DNA from: Myxococcales bacterium
GTDB lineage: Bacteria > Myxococcota_A > Bradymonadia > REDH01
Reading direction: 5' to 3'
Length of the DNA: 64,000 bases
Assembly (NCBI GenBank): GCA_020633625.1
Contig: JACKDJ010000019.1
Coordinates: 1 to 64,000 of the forward strand
Shown: one piece after another, positions 32,360 to 42,740 of the stretch
How positions within the stretch are numbered: position 1 is the first letter of the stretch
Layout: the number at the start of each line of letters is the position of its first letter
Notes under the pieces: generated by a model
What the model saw: the letters and a program-made list of their open reading frames with translations, nothing else
Database searches by the model: none
Told to the model about the DNA's origin: nothing
Translations under genes and position numbers: made by a program

Positions 32360-33388
32360 TCACTCCGGGTCCTTGCAGCAGCGGAAGCCGAAGGTCGGGA
32401 GCGGGGGCGCGGTGGCGTCCGGCGTCGTGCGGCTGCTGCAGCGGAGGTTGAGCTGGATGTCCGCGAACGCGCCGCCGCGAAGCAGCCCGTCGCTGGTCCA
32501 CTCGGCGAGGTTTCCGCTCTGGTCGAACGTGCCGACGTCGGAGAGACAGCCGGTGAACTGTCCAGTCGGCGCAGCCTGGTCGAGCGGCGGCGTGTTCGAG
32601 CCGTTGCAGGTCGCGCCCTCGTACGTGTTTCCGTACGGGTAGAGGTGGGCCGAGGCGCCCTGGCAGGCAGTCTGCCACTCGAGCGCCGAACACACGCGCT
32701 TCCCAGCGGCGGCGCAGGCCGACTGCGCGTCTGCGAGAGAGACGGTCGACCACGGGCGCACACCCGCGCGAGACGTCGCGACGGCCAGCGTGCCAGGGCT
32801 CGCGGCCGAGGCGTCGGACCGGCTCGCCTCGTAGCTGTCGATGCATACGGAGGTGCCACCGCTCAGCGTGATGATCGACATTCCGCCACCGCACGGGCCA
32901 GCGCTGTCGCAGACTGGCGGGTCGTCGATCGTGCCGTTGCAGTCGTTGTCGGCGCCGTCGCAGACCTCGGGGCCGGTGGGCACACAGGTCGGGACGTCGG
33001 GGTCGACGTCGGGGTCGAGCGGCACGTCCTCGCCGGCGTCCCCCGAGCCATCGGGCGCGTCTGCCGTCGTGTCCGCATCATCGACCACGTCCGTGTCCGA
33101 CGCGTCGGCGGACCCGTCCGCGGGGACGTCCTCGCTCGGGACGTCAGAGACGTCGGAGCCCACGTCACGGCCGGTCTCTTCGGTGTCTGTGCGTCCGCCC
33201 GTGTCGGTCGCCTCGCCGTCGACACAGCGGAAGAAGTCCGGGTCGCAGATCTGCCCGGACGGGCAGTCCTCGTCGAGGTCGCACGGGACGTCGGCGTCGA
33301 AGTCAATCCGGCACGCCGACGCGAGCATCGGCAGCGACAGCGACGCGACGGCGAGGAGGGGGAGCTTGCGGGACGCGGTCCGGGTCAA
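32360..33388 (-). CDS. FGE-fold lipoprotein within the glucan operon, likely non-catalytic
   Basis: This 342-residue protein starts at a TTG that overlaps the preceding stop (TTGA), with AAGGGAG 5 nt upstream. The lipobox is ASA-C near residue 26. A Cys-rich module and a long Asp/Thr-rich stalk follow to about 130, then a second Cys motif (PEVCDGADNDCNG) typical of myxobacterial surface proteins, and an FGE/SUMF1-like domain (about 175-342: LEWQTACQG, LAEWTSDG, RGGAF, FGFRC). The copper-binding Cys pair after RGGA is absent. A structural or glycan-binding role is more likely than formylglycine formation. Confidence 0.75.
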   Translation of the reverse strand: MTRTASRKLPLLAVASLSLPMLASACRIDFDADVPCDLDEDCPSGQICDPDFFRCVDGEATDTGGRTDTEETGRDVGSDVSDVPSEDVPADGSADASDTDVVDDADTTADAPDGSGDAGEDVPLDPDVDPDVPTCVPTGPEVCDGADNDCNGTIDDPPVCDSAGPCGGGMSIITLSGGTSVCIDSYEASRSDASAASPGTLAVATSRAGVRPWSTVSLADAQSACAAAGKRVCSALEWQTACQGASAHLYPYGNTYEGATCNGSNTPPLDQAAPTGQFTGCLSDVGTFDQSGNLAEWTSDGLLRGGAFADIQLNLRCSSRTTPDATAPPLPTFGFRCCKDPE

Positions 33389-34113
33389 AGGGAGCTCCCT
33401 TCGGCGTGAGGGGTCTCTGGGCTTGCCTGCGCGTCCCAGCTCGGTGCGGCCTCGTCGGTCGCCGCCGGCCTCACAGCGTAGCCGATCACAGCGGCGGCGC
33501 ACACGAGCGCGACTGCGACGATCGCGATCCAGATGGCGGCGCGGGGCTGCGGCTCGACCTCGCTGGGCAGGGTGCGGTCGTCGACGTACTGACGGAGCAG
33601 CTCTTCGCTGACGGGCTCGGGCGACGCGTCGAGCACGACGCGAGGTCGCCCGACATCCGTGGCTGGCCTCACGTCGAGCGGGTTGTCGAACTGAGCCCAG
33701 TTCTCGCGCGGCGGCGCCGGGGCAGGCGCCGCCGGGATCGCACTGGGCGCCGAAGGCGCCGCTTGCGGGACTACGGCCTCGACAGCGGCCGCCGGCTCGA
33801 CTAGCGGTGCGAGCAGCACGCCCTCGCGCGCCTGCGTCTTGTCCAAGGCCTTGAGCTTCTCATGGTTGCCGGTCTCTTCGAGCTCGGCCCGGACCACGTC
33901 GAGGAGGTAGCGGCCGTTGGGCTGCTGGCACAGGATCTGGAGCAGCTCGCGCTCCATCCCGGGGCTCGGGATCTCTTCGACGTAGAGGTGTAGGAGCCAC
34001 TCGACGGCCTCGGCGTCCTGCGGCTCCCGCTTCAGTCCCTGGGCGAGGATCATCGCGGCCCGCGCGGTCTCGCCGCGCGCGTGCATCGACTTCGCTCGCT
34101 CGAGGAACGCCAT
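33385..34113 (-). CDS. TPR-like cytoplasmic protein with one membrane anchor
   Basis: In this 242-residue protein, residues 1-100 are helical repeats of tetratricopeptide style (ETARAAMILAQGLKREPQD, then EAVEWLLHLY). A Pro/Ala linker at about 105-140 and an acidic stretch follow, then a single membrane segment (about 194-213, IAIVAVALVCAAAVIGYAV) and a short extracytoplasmic tail. It likely links a cytoplasmic partner to the membrane. It follows the DUF4332-like gene by 7 nt. Two barrels plus a TPR-type protein recall the layout of myxobacterial gliding (Glt) gene groups, but no specific orthology is claimed. Confidence 0.6.
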   Translation of the reverse strand: MAFLERAKSMHARGETARAAMILAQGLKREPQDAEAVEWLLHLYVEEIPSPGMERELLQILCQQPNGRYLLDVVRAELEETGNHEKLKALDKTQAREGVLLAPLVEPAAAVEAVVPQAAPSAPSAIPAAPAPAPPRENWAQFDNPLDVRPATDVGRPRVVLDASPEPVSEELLRQYVDDRTLPSEVEPQPRAAIWIAIVAVALVCAAAVIGYAVRPAATDEAAPSWDAQASPETPHAEGSSL

Positions 34114-34120
34114 GGGCGCC

Positions 34121-34597
34121 TCAGTACTCGACGCGGATCGCGGCGCTCGACGCCTCTGTGATCCAGTGCTGAACGAGCGCCACCTCCGGGTCGACCCCGG
34201 TGACGCGCTGCGCGGCGTTCACGGCGACGAGCTCCGCCTGGAGTTGTGCCGCGTCGCGACCGGCGAGGTCCTCGAGATCCTGCACCCCTCCGGCGACGAG
34301 CAGGTCGTAGGCGCGCGGGCCGACGCCGTCGATCTGCAGGAACTCGCACATGCGCGCCAGCTCGGTGAGCTCCCCGAGCGACGCGCCGGTGACGGACGCC
34401 AGCGCGCGCCGGTCGTCGGCGGTGTCGACGTTGCGGAGCACGTCGGCGGTCGTCTCGTACCCGAGACGCTCCAGCTCAGCGTAGAGCGCCGGTGAGAAGC
34501 GTTCGGTGACGTCCGGCAGGCGGTAGTGCGACGCGTACGCGGCCGGCGAGAACGCGGCGACGAGCAGGAAGCCGAGGGCGGATCGGATGAGCTTCAT
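34121..34597 (-). CDS. Exported DUF4332-like helix-hairpin-helix protein
   Basis: This 158-residue protein has a signal peptide (LGFLLVAAFSPAAYA, cleaved near residue 23) and then tandem helix-hairpin-helix-like motifs: one near TGASLGELTELARMCEF and one near DGVGPRAYDLLVAGGVQ. These resemble DUF4332, a helix-hairpin-helix domain usually thought to bind DNA or act as a protein scaffold. The export signal makes a periplasmic scaffold the simpler reading. It is coupled to the upstream barrel gene by ATGA. Confidence 0.65.
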   Translation of the reverse strand: MKLIRSALGFLLVAAFSPAAYASHYRLPDVTERFSPALYAELERLGYETTADVLRNVDTADDRRALASVTGASLGELTELARMCEFLQIDGVGPRAYDLLVAGGVQDLEDLAGRDAAQLQAELVAVNAAQRVTGVDPEVALVQHWITEASSAAIRVEY

Positions 34598-35334
34598 CGG
34601 GAGACGCGGACATCGGACGGGAAGAACACGCTCACGCCGAGGGAGCCGACCACATGGCTGCGAAAGCGCTCTTCGACCGGTGTGGGCTCGGCGGCGATGC
34701 CGCAGCAGTACCGTTGCGCCTCGGCGCTCGAGTAGAGGTAGTCTTGAAAGAGCGCCGTCACGGCGATCTTGTCGCTGACGAACGTGCGCATGCCGACGCC
34801 GATCGCCGGTCCAAAGGAGAAGCCGGCGACGTCGTCGGCATCCGAAGAGCGCATCGCGCCCCCGACGCCGGCGGTCAGGAACACGTCCCAGTGCAGGATG
34901 TGGTTGCCGATCAGGTTTGCCTTGCCGCTGAGCGGAACATAGCTCAGGTGGAAGTCGAACAGGATGGGGTGCTCGGCGTAGTACACCTCGGACCGCTCCT
35001 GCACCGGCTCCGAGAGCCGGATGTCGGCGTAGTTGCGAGTGACGCTCGTATCCAGGTCGAGGACCCCAACGTTCGCGTTGACCCCGAGGCCGAAGGCGTT
35101 GGTCAGGTGGTACCGCCCGGTGACGGTCAGGAAGATCGAGCGTTTGAACGCAGGCGCGATGGAGCTGCCGAGCAGCGGCGCGAGCTCGAACCGGTCGCTC
35201 CGAAACAGGAGCTGGCGACGGACCGCAGGACCTGACTGCAGGCTGCGACTCTGCGCCTGCGACTCTGCTGAATCCACGACGAGCGCACCGAGCGCGACGG
35301 CGACAGCGAGAACCACGCGAACCACGGCCCTCAT
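34594..35334 (-). CDS. Myxobacterial-type outer-membrane beta-barrel protein (second of pair)
   Basis: A 246-residue protein with a signal ending near AESQAQ and then alternating-strand sequence including FELAPLLGSSI, HLSYVPLSGKANL and FDFHLSY. This matches the small outer-membrane barrel family widespread in Myxococcota. It resembles the preceding gene product in the same operon (YVPLSGK here, FVPLYGK there), so they form a paralogous pair. The overlap with the upstream stop is ATGA. Function is unknown; motility-complex or porin-like roles are known for relatives. Confidence 0.72.
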   Translation of the reverse strand: MRAVVRVVLAVAVALGALVVDSAESQAQSRSLQSGPAVRRQLLFRSDRFELAPLLGSSIAPAFKRSIFLTVTGRYHLTNAFGLGVNANVGVLDLDTSVTRNYADIRLSEPVQERSEVYYAEHPILFDFHLSYVPLSGKANLIGNHILHWDVFLTAGVGGAMRSSDADDVAGFSFGPAIGVGMRTFVSDKIAVTALFQDYLYSSAEAQRYCCGIAAEPTPVEERFRSHVVGSLGVSVFFPSDVRVSR

Positions 35335-36014
35335 TGCGCGCCCTCATCGTACGTGTAGCGGAAGTTGAACGGCATCAAGATCACGAGCCCGACCGTCCCG
35401 GTCACCGTGTTGGTCAGCGAACGACCACCAACGGGCAGGTCCTCGATGGTCAGTCGGTCGCGGAACTCGGTGTTCACGCCCAACCAGCGGTTGAAGTACA
35501 GGTTGGCGCCCGCGGCGACCGCACCGCCGCCGTGCGTCTCGCCCGCCGACGACACCGCGCCAGCGCCGGCCGAGACGTAGAGGTCGAAGTAGCCGATCGC
35601 CTTGTTGAACAGGACGAACTTTCCGTAGAGCGGCACGAACCCGACATCGAGTCCGCCGTACCACTCGAGCGGAGCCACCTCCGGCACCGCCGCGGTCGTC
35701 TCGATGACGTCCTCGTACGCGCCCGTGGTTCCGCCGAGAGCGCCGCCGAAGTCGAACGCCTCGAAGGTGCCGCCGATGAACAGCCGCTCGCTGATGTTCA
35801 GGCTCAGCGACCCGCCCACCGTCCACTGGCGCAGCACGGCGTCATTGATCGTCGTGCCGACGCGAGGCGTGAGCGAGACGCGGTGCCGCCGAAGCACCGG
35901 CTTCGGCTGGATCACCGTGATGGTGCCGTCCGGGATCTCCTGCGCCGAGGCCTCCGCGCCGGCCACCACCGACGCGAGTGCGGCCACGGCGAGTGCTACG
36001 TTCCTTCGCTGCAT
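35331..36014 (-). CDS. Myxobacterial-type outer-membrane beta-barrel protein (first of pair)
   Basis: This 227-residue protein has an Ala-rich signal cleaved near ASAQ and then about ten predicted strands. Landmarks are VSLTPRVGTTIND, VGFVPLYGKFVL, YFDLYVSAGAG and a C-terminal FNFRYTYDEG. The start at 36014 has AGGAG 4 nt upstream; the longer frame would add an Arg-rich segment. It is the first gene of the long minus-strand series ending at 21002 and has a good promoter 63-100 nt upstream. Confidence 0.72.
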   Translation of the reverse strand: MQRRNVALAVAALASVVAGAEASAQEIPDGTITVIQPKPVLRRHRVSLTPRVGTTINDAVLRQWTVGGSLSLNISERLFIGGTFEAFDFGGALGGTTGAYEDVIETTAAVPEVAPLEWYGGLDVGFVPLYGKFVLFNKAIGYFDLYVSAGAGAVSSAGETHGGGAVAAGANLYFNRWLGVNTEFRDRLTIEDLPVGGRSLTNTVTGTVGLVILMPFNFRYTYDEGAQ

Positions 36015-36083
36015 GGAGCTCCTGGTGCCGCGCGCCCGTGCGGCCAGCCGCGGTCGGCGAGCCATGCGATACAGGCGGCCGGA

Positions 36084-36113
36084 ACTTACCATGCGCCCCA
36101 AAAGCGCCGCAAG
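36084..36113 (-). promoter_or_regulatory. Candidate promoter of the 12-gene barrel/maltodextrin series
   Basis: Minus strand TTGCGG (36113-36108), an 18-bp spacer and TAAGTT (36089-36084). It is the only good match in the 125-nt gap after ftsY. No later gap in the series down to 21002 exceeds 11 nt. Confidence 0.45.
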
Positions 36114-36139
36114 CCTTTCATCCCGCGGCGAAGCGCTGC

Positions 36140-37846
36140 CTAGAACAGCGCGTCGACGAACTCGTCGGCGTCGAACGGGCGCAGGTCCTCCACCGCCTCC
36201 CCAATCCCGATCGCATAGATCGGGACCTGCAGCTCCTCGCTGATCCCGATCACGACGCCGCCCTTCGCCGTCCCGTCGAGCTTCGTCAAGATCAGGCCCG
36301 TCAGAGGCACCGCCTCGCCGAACATCTTCGCCTGCTGGATCGCGTTCTGGCCCGTGTTCGAGTCGATCACCAACACCGTCTCGTGGGGCGCGCCATCCAC
36401 CGCCTTGCCCGCCACCCGCGCGATCTTACGGAGCTCGTCCATCAGAGGCGCCTTCGTCTGCAGACGGCCTGCGGTGTCGCACAGGACCAGGTCGAACTTC
36501 TCGTCGACGGCGCGACGCAGGCCTTCGAACACCACGCCCGACGGATCGGACCCCTCCTTCCCCGAGTGAAGCGCGACCCCGACGCGCGACGCCCACTCGG
36601 CGAGCTGGTCGACCGCCGCAGCGCGGAACGTGTCACCGGCGACGACGAGGACCCGGAGTCCGCGGCGGGTGAACTGCGAAGCGAGCTTTCCGATCGTCGT
36701 CGTCTTTCCCGCCCCGTTGACGCCGACCATGAGCAAGACCCGCGGGCCGCTACCCGCTTCCACTTCCAGCTTGCCAGGGTTGCGGCGCAGGATCGCCGCC
36801 GTCTCTGCGCGCAGCGCCCCCCACACCTGGCGCGGGTCGGACACCTCACCGGTCGAGAAGCGTTCCTCGACTGCCGCGAGCAGGCGTGTGCTCGTCTTTA
36901 CACCGATGTCTGCCGTGAACAGCACCTCCTCGAGCTCCTCGAGGACGGCAGCGTCCAGGCGCGGCTTGGACGCGAAGATCGACCCGATCCGCGCCACAAA
37001 GCCGCCCCGCGTCTTCTCGAGAGACGCCGCCAGCGCCGGCGCCGGCTCTTCGATAGGCGCGGGCGCTGCCACTGCGGGCGCGGCCGGCACGGGTGTCGGC
37101 GCCGCGGAACTCGACTTCGAGACCGCGGCGTCCGCTGCCGCCGCGGCGGGGTCAGCGGCTTGGTCCGGCTGCGGCGGCGTCGCGGGCGGGGCGTCCATCG
37201 GCTCGGCGCGAAGCCCCGCGGGCGCTTCGGTCGAAGCCGTCCGCTCCGCGGCTGCGCCCTTCGCGAGCTCCTCGGTTTCTGGCGGTGTCTGGCGGGGCAC
37301 CAGCGCGTCGCCCCAGCCCTCTTCGTCGAACGCGAGCGGTTCACCGCCCTCACCGGCTGCAGGCGCGGCCCTATCGGCCGGCGCGGCTGCCTCGGTCGAG
37401 GCTACCTCGGTCGGGTCGGCCGCGAGAGACGGTGCTTCGCCGCCAAGAGGCTCTTCGCTTCCGGGTGTGGCCGCGAGATCGCTCGTGTTTGGCGCGGCGA
37501 CGGGACGCCCGCGACGCCTCTCCTTCTCGGCGGCGAGCGCCTCGGCGTCTGCGCCGCGGTTGAGCCTGGCGGACCGCGCCTCCTTGATCTCTCGGAGGCT
37601 CATCCCCTCGGTGATCTCCACCGGCGCGTCCACGGTCTGCCGCTCGATCGGCTTCGGTGCCGCCGCGCCCTGTAGCGACGGGGGCGGCGCCGGCGCCGCG
37701 AGTCGGCCCCGTCCGCGCAGCGCGGCGACGACGGCGAGGACGATCACCGCCACGACCGCAATGATCACCGGGCCAAGGCCAAGCCCGAGCAGCGCGGTCG
37801 CGCTCGACGCATCGGCCATGAGGCCCACTGGCGTGATATCGTTCAT
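36140..37846 (-). CDS. ftsY: Signal recognition particle receptor FtsY
   Basis: In this 568-residue protein, an N-terminal membrane segment (LGPVIIAVVAVIVLAVVAA, about residues 28-46) precedes a long Ala/Pro/Glu-rich A domain to about 260, and then the NG GTPase. The P-loop is GVNGAGKTTT. DTAGRLQTK, TKLDGTAKGG and the C-terminal GEAVEDLRPFDADEFVDALF complete the family signature. It receives the signal recognition particle and nascent membrane proteins. The acidic linker and real membrane anchor are longer than in E. coli. It is coupled to smc by ATGA. Confidence 0.97.
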   Translation of the reverse strand: MNDITPVGLMADASSATALLGLGLGPVIIAVVAVIVLAVVAALRGRGRLAAPAPPPSLQGAAAPKPIERQTVDAPVEITEGMSLREIKEARSARLNRGADAEALAAEKERRRGRPVAAPNTSDLAATPGSEEPLGGEAPSLAADPTEVASTEAAAPADRAAPAAGEGGEPLAFDEEGWGDALVPRQTPPETEELAKGAAAERTASTEAPAGLRAEPMDAPPATPPQPDQAADPAAAAADAAVSKSSSAAPTPVPAAPAVAAPAPIEEPAPALAASLEKTRGGFVARIGSIFASKPRLDAAVLEELEEVLFTADIGVKTSTRLLAAVEERFSTGEVSDPRQVWGALRAETAAILRRNPGKLEVEAGSGPRVLLMVGVNGAGKTTTIGKLASQFTRRGLRVLVVAGDTFRAAAVDQLAEWASRVGVALHSGKEGSDPSGVVFEGLRRAVDEKFDLVLCDTAGRLQTKAPLMDELRKIARVAGKAVDGAPHETVLVIDSNTGQNAIQQAKMFGEAVPLTGLILTKLDGTAKGGVVIGISEELQVPIYAIGIGEAVEDLRPFDADEFVDALF

Positions 37847-40800
37847 GTCTCTCCGGGTAGCGCCGCCGCGGCGTCGGCCGCGTCGGCGGATCGCATCCGC
37901 ACGCCGACGACTTTCGAGACGCCGGGTTCCTCCATCGTCACGCCATACAGCGTCCCGGCGACCTCCATCGTCCGCTTGTTGTGCGTGATGATCAGGAACT
38001 GGCTCGACTCCGACATCTCTCGGACCATGTGCGCGAAGCGGGTCACGTTGGCCTCGTCGAGCGGGGCGTCGACCTCGTCGAGGATGCAGAACGGCGTCGG
38101 TTTCAACTGAAAAATCGAGAAGATCAAGGCCACTGCCGTCATCGCCTTCTCGCCGCCCGACAGAAGGGTCATCGCTTGCAGCCGCTTTCCGGGTGGCCGA
38201 ACGACGATGTCGACGCCGGTCGTGAGCAGATCGTCCGGCTGCGTCAGGACCAACTCCGCGGCGCCCCCGCGGAACAGGCGCGGGAACAACTCGCGGAAGC
38301 GCTCATCGACCGCCGCGAACGTCTCGGCGAAGAGGTCGCGCGAGGTCTTGTCCATTTTGCGAATCGCCGCCTCGAGGTCCTGCATCGCCGCCTCGAGGTC
38401 GGCGCGCTGCCCGTCGAGGAACTCGTGGCGGGTCCGCGCCTCTTCGTACTCCTCCTCGGCCCCCGGGTTCACGGGCCCGAGCGCTTCGAGCTGCTGGACC
38501 ACGCTGGTGAGCGCTGTTCGGGCGGCGTCGTCGAACAGGCGCCCGCCGGTCACCTCGCGGGCCGCTGCGACCGTGACGTGATGCCCTTCGACGAGCGTCG
38601 CCTCTGCGTGCTCCGCGTCGGTTCGTGCGCGCTCGGCCGCGAGCTCCGCCTCGTGAAGGGCCGACGCGGCCGTCCCGGCGGTCTTCCGAACGGCGAGGGC
38701 GTTGGCCTCGTGCTCGGTGACCGCCGTCGCAAGCGCCGAGTGGCGCGTCCGGGCAGTCTCGAGCGCGACCTCGGCCGTGGCGACGGCGTCGGTGGTGGCG
38801 GCGAGCGCGCGCCGATCATCGCCGAGGGCGACCTCGATCGCGGCGCTTCGCTCGTCGACCGTCGTCGTCTCTGCTGTCAGCGACTCGATGACGGCGGTAG
38901 CGCTTCGGACCGCGTCGTCGAGCCGCGCGACGGTGAGACGCTGCGCTGCCAGACGCTCGGACACGCGGGCGTGGGCCGCGCGGGCGTCGGCGACCGCGTC
39001 GGCGCGCCGCTGAGCCGCGGCACGAAGGTCCGGGAGCGAGATGCCGGCGCTGGCGTAGTGCGCCTCTGCCTGGTCCAGTGACGCCTGCGCCTCCGCGGAG
39101 GCGGTCGCGTCGCTGGCCATCCGGCCGGCTAGCTCTTCGAGACGTCGCGCCGCTGACCCCGAGTCGGCGGCGGCGCGCGCGACAGCTGCGGCCGCGCGAG
39201 CGCGCGCCGCGTCGGCGGTCGCCGCCGCGTCGGCCGCGACGCGGGCTGCTCCGACAGCCGCGTCGAGCGCGGCGCGCATCTGCTCGCGCTCCACCATCGC
39301 CGCCTCGAGCGCTCGCTCCGCTGCATCCGCCGCGGCGCCAGCCGGCTCCAAGGCGGCGAGCGCCGCCCGCTCCCGCTCGCGTGCCGCGTCGACGTCGCGC
39401 GCCAAGCGAACGACCGCGCGCGCCGCGTCGCCCTCCGGACCACGGATGACGACGAGACCCTCCTCTTCGACGACGACGCCGCGCGCCGCATCGACCGCCC
39501 TCGCGCGGTCATCGAGATCGGCCGACGCCGCCGGCGTCATCAGCCGCCGCACGACCGGGGCGGGCACCGACGTGACCGCCGAGGCGCCGGTGCCGGGCGG
39601 TACCTCCGACGGAGCACCCCAGACGACCGCGAGGGAGTGGCCGGCAGCCTTCGCCCACGCGGCGACGCGCGCAGCGGCTTCGGCGTCAGCCACCACCAGC
39701 GCCTCCAGCGCCGCGCCGAGCGCAAGCGCGATGCGGTCTTCGGCGCCCACGTCGATCCGCAGCCTCTCGGCGACAGGCCGCTCCACGTCGGGGAGCGTCC
39801 CCTGCGCGGCAGCGGCGAGCGCAGCGCGGACTCCCTTTCCGTACCCTTCGCCGGCGCGAAGGAGGGACTCGAGCGATTGCCGCTGGCGTCCGGCCGCGTC
39901 GGCAGCGACCTGCGCTTCGCGCGCGGCGCGGCGAGCGGCATCGGCGCCGGACACCGCGGCTCGCTCTCGTTCCCGCGCTGCCTCGAGCGCGGTCTCGGCG
40001 GTCTGTCGCGAGAGGACCGCCGCGGAAGAGACCGCGCGAAGGCGCTCCGCCTCTGCGGTCGCGATGGCATCCGACGAGACCGCCGCCTCGGCGTCGGCCG
40101 CGAGCTCCCTCGCACGCCGCGAGAGCTGCTCGTGTTCGGCGCGTGCCGCCTCGGCGCGCGCGGTCAGGGTCGCCAGTGCCCCGCGCGCGCGGGTCACCGC
40201 TGCAGCCGCCGCGTCGAGCGTCGCCGTCGCGTCTCGCTCGGCGTCTCTTGCAGCCCGGAGCGCCTCGGCCTCTGCCTCTGCGGCGGCGGCCTGTGCGGAA
40301 ACTTCTGCCTCCGCCGCCCCGATCGCCGTGGCGGTGCGCTGCCGATCCGCGGTGGCCTGTTCGGCGAGGGCGCGCTGCTCCGCGACGCGCTCGACGAGGC
40401 GCTCGCGCCGGTCACGGAGTTGTTCGGCCTCGCGAAGCTGATGTGCGACGTTGCTGTGCAGGAGATCGCGTCGCGCTCGGGCCTGGTACGCGGCCTCGGT
40501 GGCCTTGCCGAGGACGTGCTCCTCGATGGCGGCCTCGGAGCGCGCGCGCTCGAGCTGCGCTTCGGCGGTCGCTAGCCGTGCGGCCTGTGTGCCGGCGACA
40601 TCTCGGACCTCTCGAAGCCGGCGCTCGACATCGGCGAGCGACGCAGCGGCGCGATCGCGACGGTCGAGCGCGGCTCGAAGCTCGAGCTCTCGACGGGACT
40701 CGCTGAGCTCGCGCCAGCGAGCCGCGCGCCGCGCCTGACGCTGAAGCGCGCCGAGCTGCCGTTCGACCTCGGCGAGGATGTCACGGACGCGGAGCAGGTT

Positions 40801-41370
40801 CTCGCGCGTCTTCTCCAAGCGCCGCTCGGCCGTCTGCCGCTGGAACCTGTAGCGGGTGATCCCGGCGGCCTCCTCGATGATCACGCGACGCTCTTCGGGC
40901 CGGGCCGAGACGATGAAGCCGATCCGGCCTTGCTCGATGATCGAGTACGCCTCGCGGGCGCCGACGCCGGTACCGAGGAAGAGCTGGTGGATGTCGCGGA
41001 GCCGCACCCGCGAGCCGTTGATCTCGTACTCGGAGTCGCCGGTTCGGAAGAGGCGCCGGGTGATGCGCAGCTCGGGTTGGTCCTTCCACTCGACGGGGAC
41101 GTCGTGCCCGTCGTTCGCGAGCGTCAGCGAGACCTCGGCGAAGCCGCTCGGCTTGTTGTTCTCGGACCCGGCGAAGATGACGTCCTCCATCGCGCGGCCG
41201 CGGAGGTCCTTCGCGGACTGCGAGCCGATGGCCCAGCGGATGGCGTCGACGACGTTGGACTTCCCGCAGCCGTTTGGCCCGACGATGGCGGTGACGCCGT
41301 CGTGCACCTCGATCGCGGTCTTCGTCCGAAAGGACTTGAAGCCGATGACGTCGAGACGCCGGAGTTTCAT
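37843..41370 (-). CDS. smc: Chromosome-segregation ATPase SMC
   Basis: This 1175-residue protein has an N-terminal ATPase half with Walker A GPNGCGKSN (32-40), a coiled coil, a central hinge near 500-650, a second Ala/Arg/Glu-rich coiled coil, and a C-terminal half with signature LLSGGEKAM and Walker B ILDEVDAPLDEAN. It is the full length of bacterial SMC. It acts in chromosome compaction and segregation with ScpA and ScpB, which are not in the window. It heads a two-gene unit with ftsY. Confidence 0.97.
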   Translation of the reverse strand: MKLRRLDVIGFKSFRTKTAIEVHDGVTAIVGPNGCGKSNVVDAIRWAIGSQSAKDLRGRAMEDVIFAGSENNKPSGFAEVSLTLANDGHDVPVEWKDQPELRITRRLFRTGDSEYEINGSRVRLRDIHQLFLGTGVGAREAYSIIEQGRIGFIVSARPEERRVIIEEAAGITRYRFQRQTAERRLEKTRENLLRVRDILAEVERQLGALQRQARRAARWRELSESRRELELRAALDRRDRAAASLADVERRLREVRDVAGTQAARLATAEAQLERARSEAAIEEHVLGKATEAAYQARARRDLLHSNVAHQLREAEQLRDRRERLVERVAEQRALAEQATADRQRTATAIGAAEAEVSAQAAAAEAEAEALRAARDAERDATATLDAAAAAVTRARGALATLTARAEAARAEHEQLSRRARELAADAEAAVSSDAIATAEAERLRAVSSAAVLSRQTAETALEAARERERAAVSGADAARRAAREAQVAADAAGRQRQSLESLLRAGEGYGKGVRAALAAAAQGTLPDVERPVAERLRIDVGAEDRIALALGAALEALVVADAEAAARVAAWAKAAGHSLAVVWGAPSEVPPGTGASAVTSVPAPVVRRLMTPAASADLDDRARAVDAARGVVVEEEGLVVIRGPEGDAARAVVRLARDVDAARERERAALAALEPAGAAADAAERALEAAMVEREQMRAALDAAVGAARVAADAAATADAARARAAAAVARAAADSGSAARRLEELAGRMASDATASAEAQASLDQAEAHYASAGISLPDLRAAAQRRADAVADARAAHARVSERLAAQRLTVARLDDAVRSATAVIESLTAETTTVDERSAAIEVALGDDRRALAATTDAVATAEVALETARTRHSALATAVTEHEANALAVRKTAGTAASALHEAELAAERARTDAEHAEATLVEGHHVTVAAAREVTGGRLFDDAARTALTSVVQQLEALGPVNPGAEEEYEEARTRHEFLDGQRADLEAAMQDLEAAIRKMDKTSRDLFAETFAAVDERFRELFPRLFRGGAAELVLTQPDDLLTTGVDIVVRPPGKRLQAMTLLSGGEKAMTAVALIFSIFQLKPTPFCILDEVDAPLDEANVTRFAHMVREMSESSQFLIITHNKRTMEVAGTLYGVTMEEPGVSKVVGVRMRSADAADAAAALPGET

Positions 41371-41493
41371 TCGGAGGCAGCACGCGTCGGGGGGCTGACG
41401 GCGTTAGCACGGCGCTTGGAGCGCGGCAACGCGCTCGGCGCGGCGGACGTGCGGGTCGGCGTGTGGCGCGGGGTCGTACCTCGCGCCGCGAGA

Positions 41494-41522
41494 TTGCCAC
41501 TGCGTCTGCGAGCCGGTAGTGT
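41494..41522 (+). promoter_or_regulatory. Candidate promoter of the kinase gene
   Basis: TTGCCA (41494-41499), a 17-bp spacer and TAGTGT (41517-41522), 30 nt before the GTG. The -10 and the preceding GCCGG resemble the clp promoter at 42679. Confidence 0.45.
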
Positions 41523-41552
41523 CCGCGTGGCAACCCGAGCGGACGAGACGAC

Positions 41553-42524
<972 letters not shown>

Positions 42525-42678
42525 CTGGTGTGGGCGCACTCCGCGGGGGCCGCGCGTGACGGAGCCGAGAGAGATTCTAGGCCCTATTCCGCGGGCGCTC
42601 AAATCGCGAACACTTCGCTTCGTGAATCTGCATCTATCTAGCTGTCCCGAATACGTTATCTACATCCGGCTCTCGCGG

Positions 42679-42707
42679 TTGCAGTCGCGATCCGCGCCGG
42701 CTAGTGT
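42679..42707 (+). promoter_or_regulatory. Candidate promoter of the Clp-family ATPase gene
   Basis: TTGCAG (42679-42684), a 17-bp spacer and TAGTGT (42702-42707), about 34 nt before the GTG at 42741. The 216-nt gap after the kinase is locally AT-richer; nothing else is seen in it. Confidence 0.45.
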
Positions 42708-42740
42708 AGCCACCGAGACCACCCCCGCGCACGTAGCTCT

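Noticed and set aside
30937..32859. 640-codon frame including the maltoporin as a single larger protein
   Set aside because: The first 167 codons are Ser/Arg/Pro-rich and overlap the FGE-fold gene. The GTG at 32358 gives a normal signal peptide.
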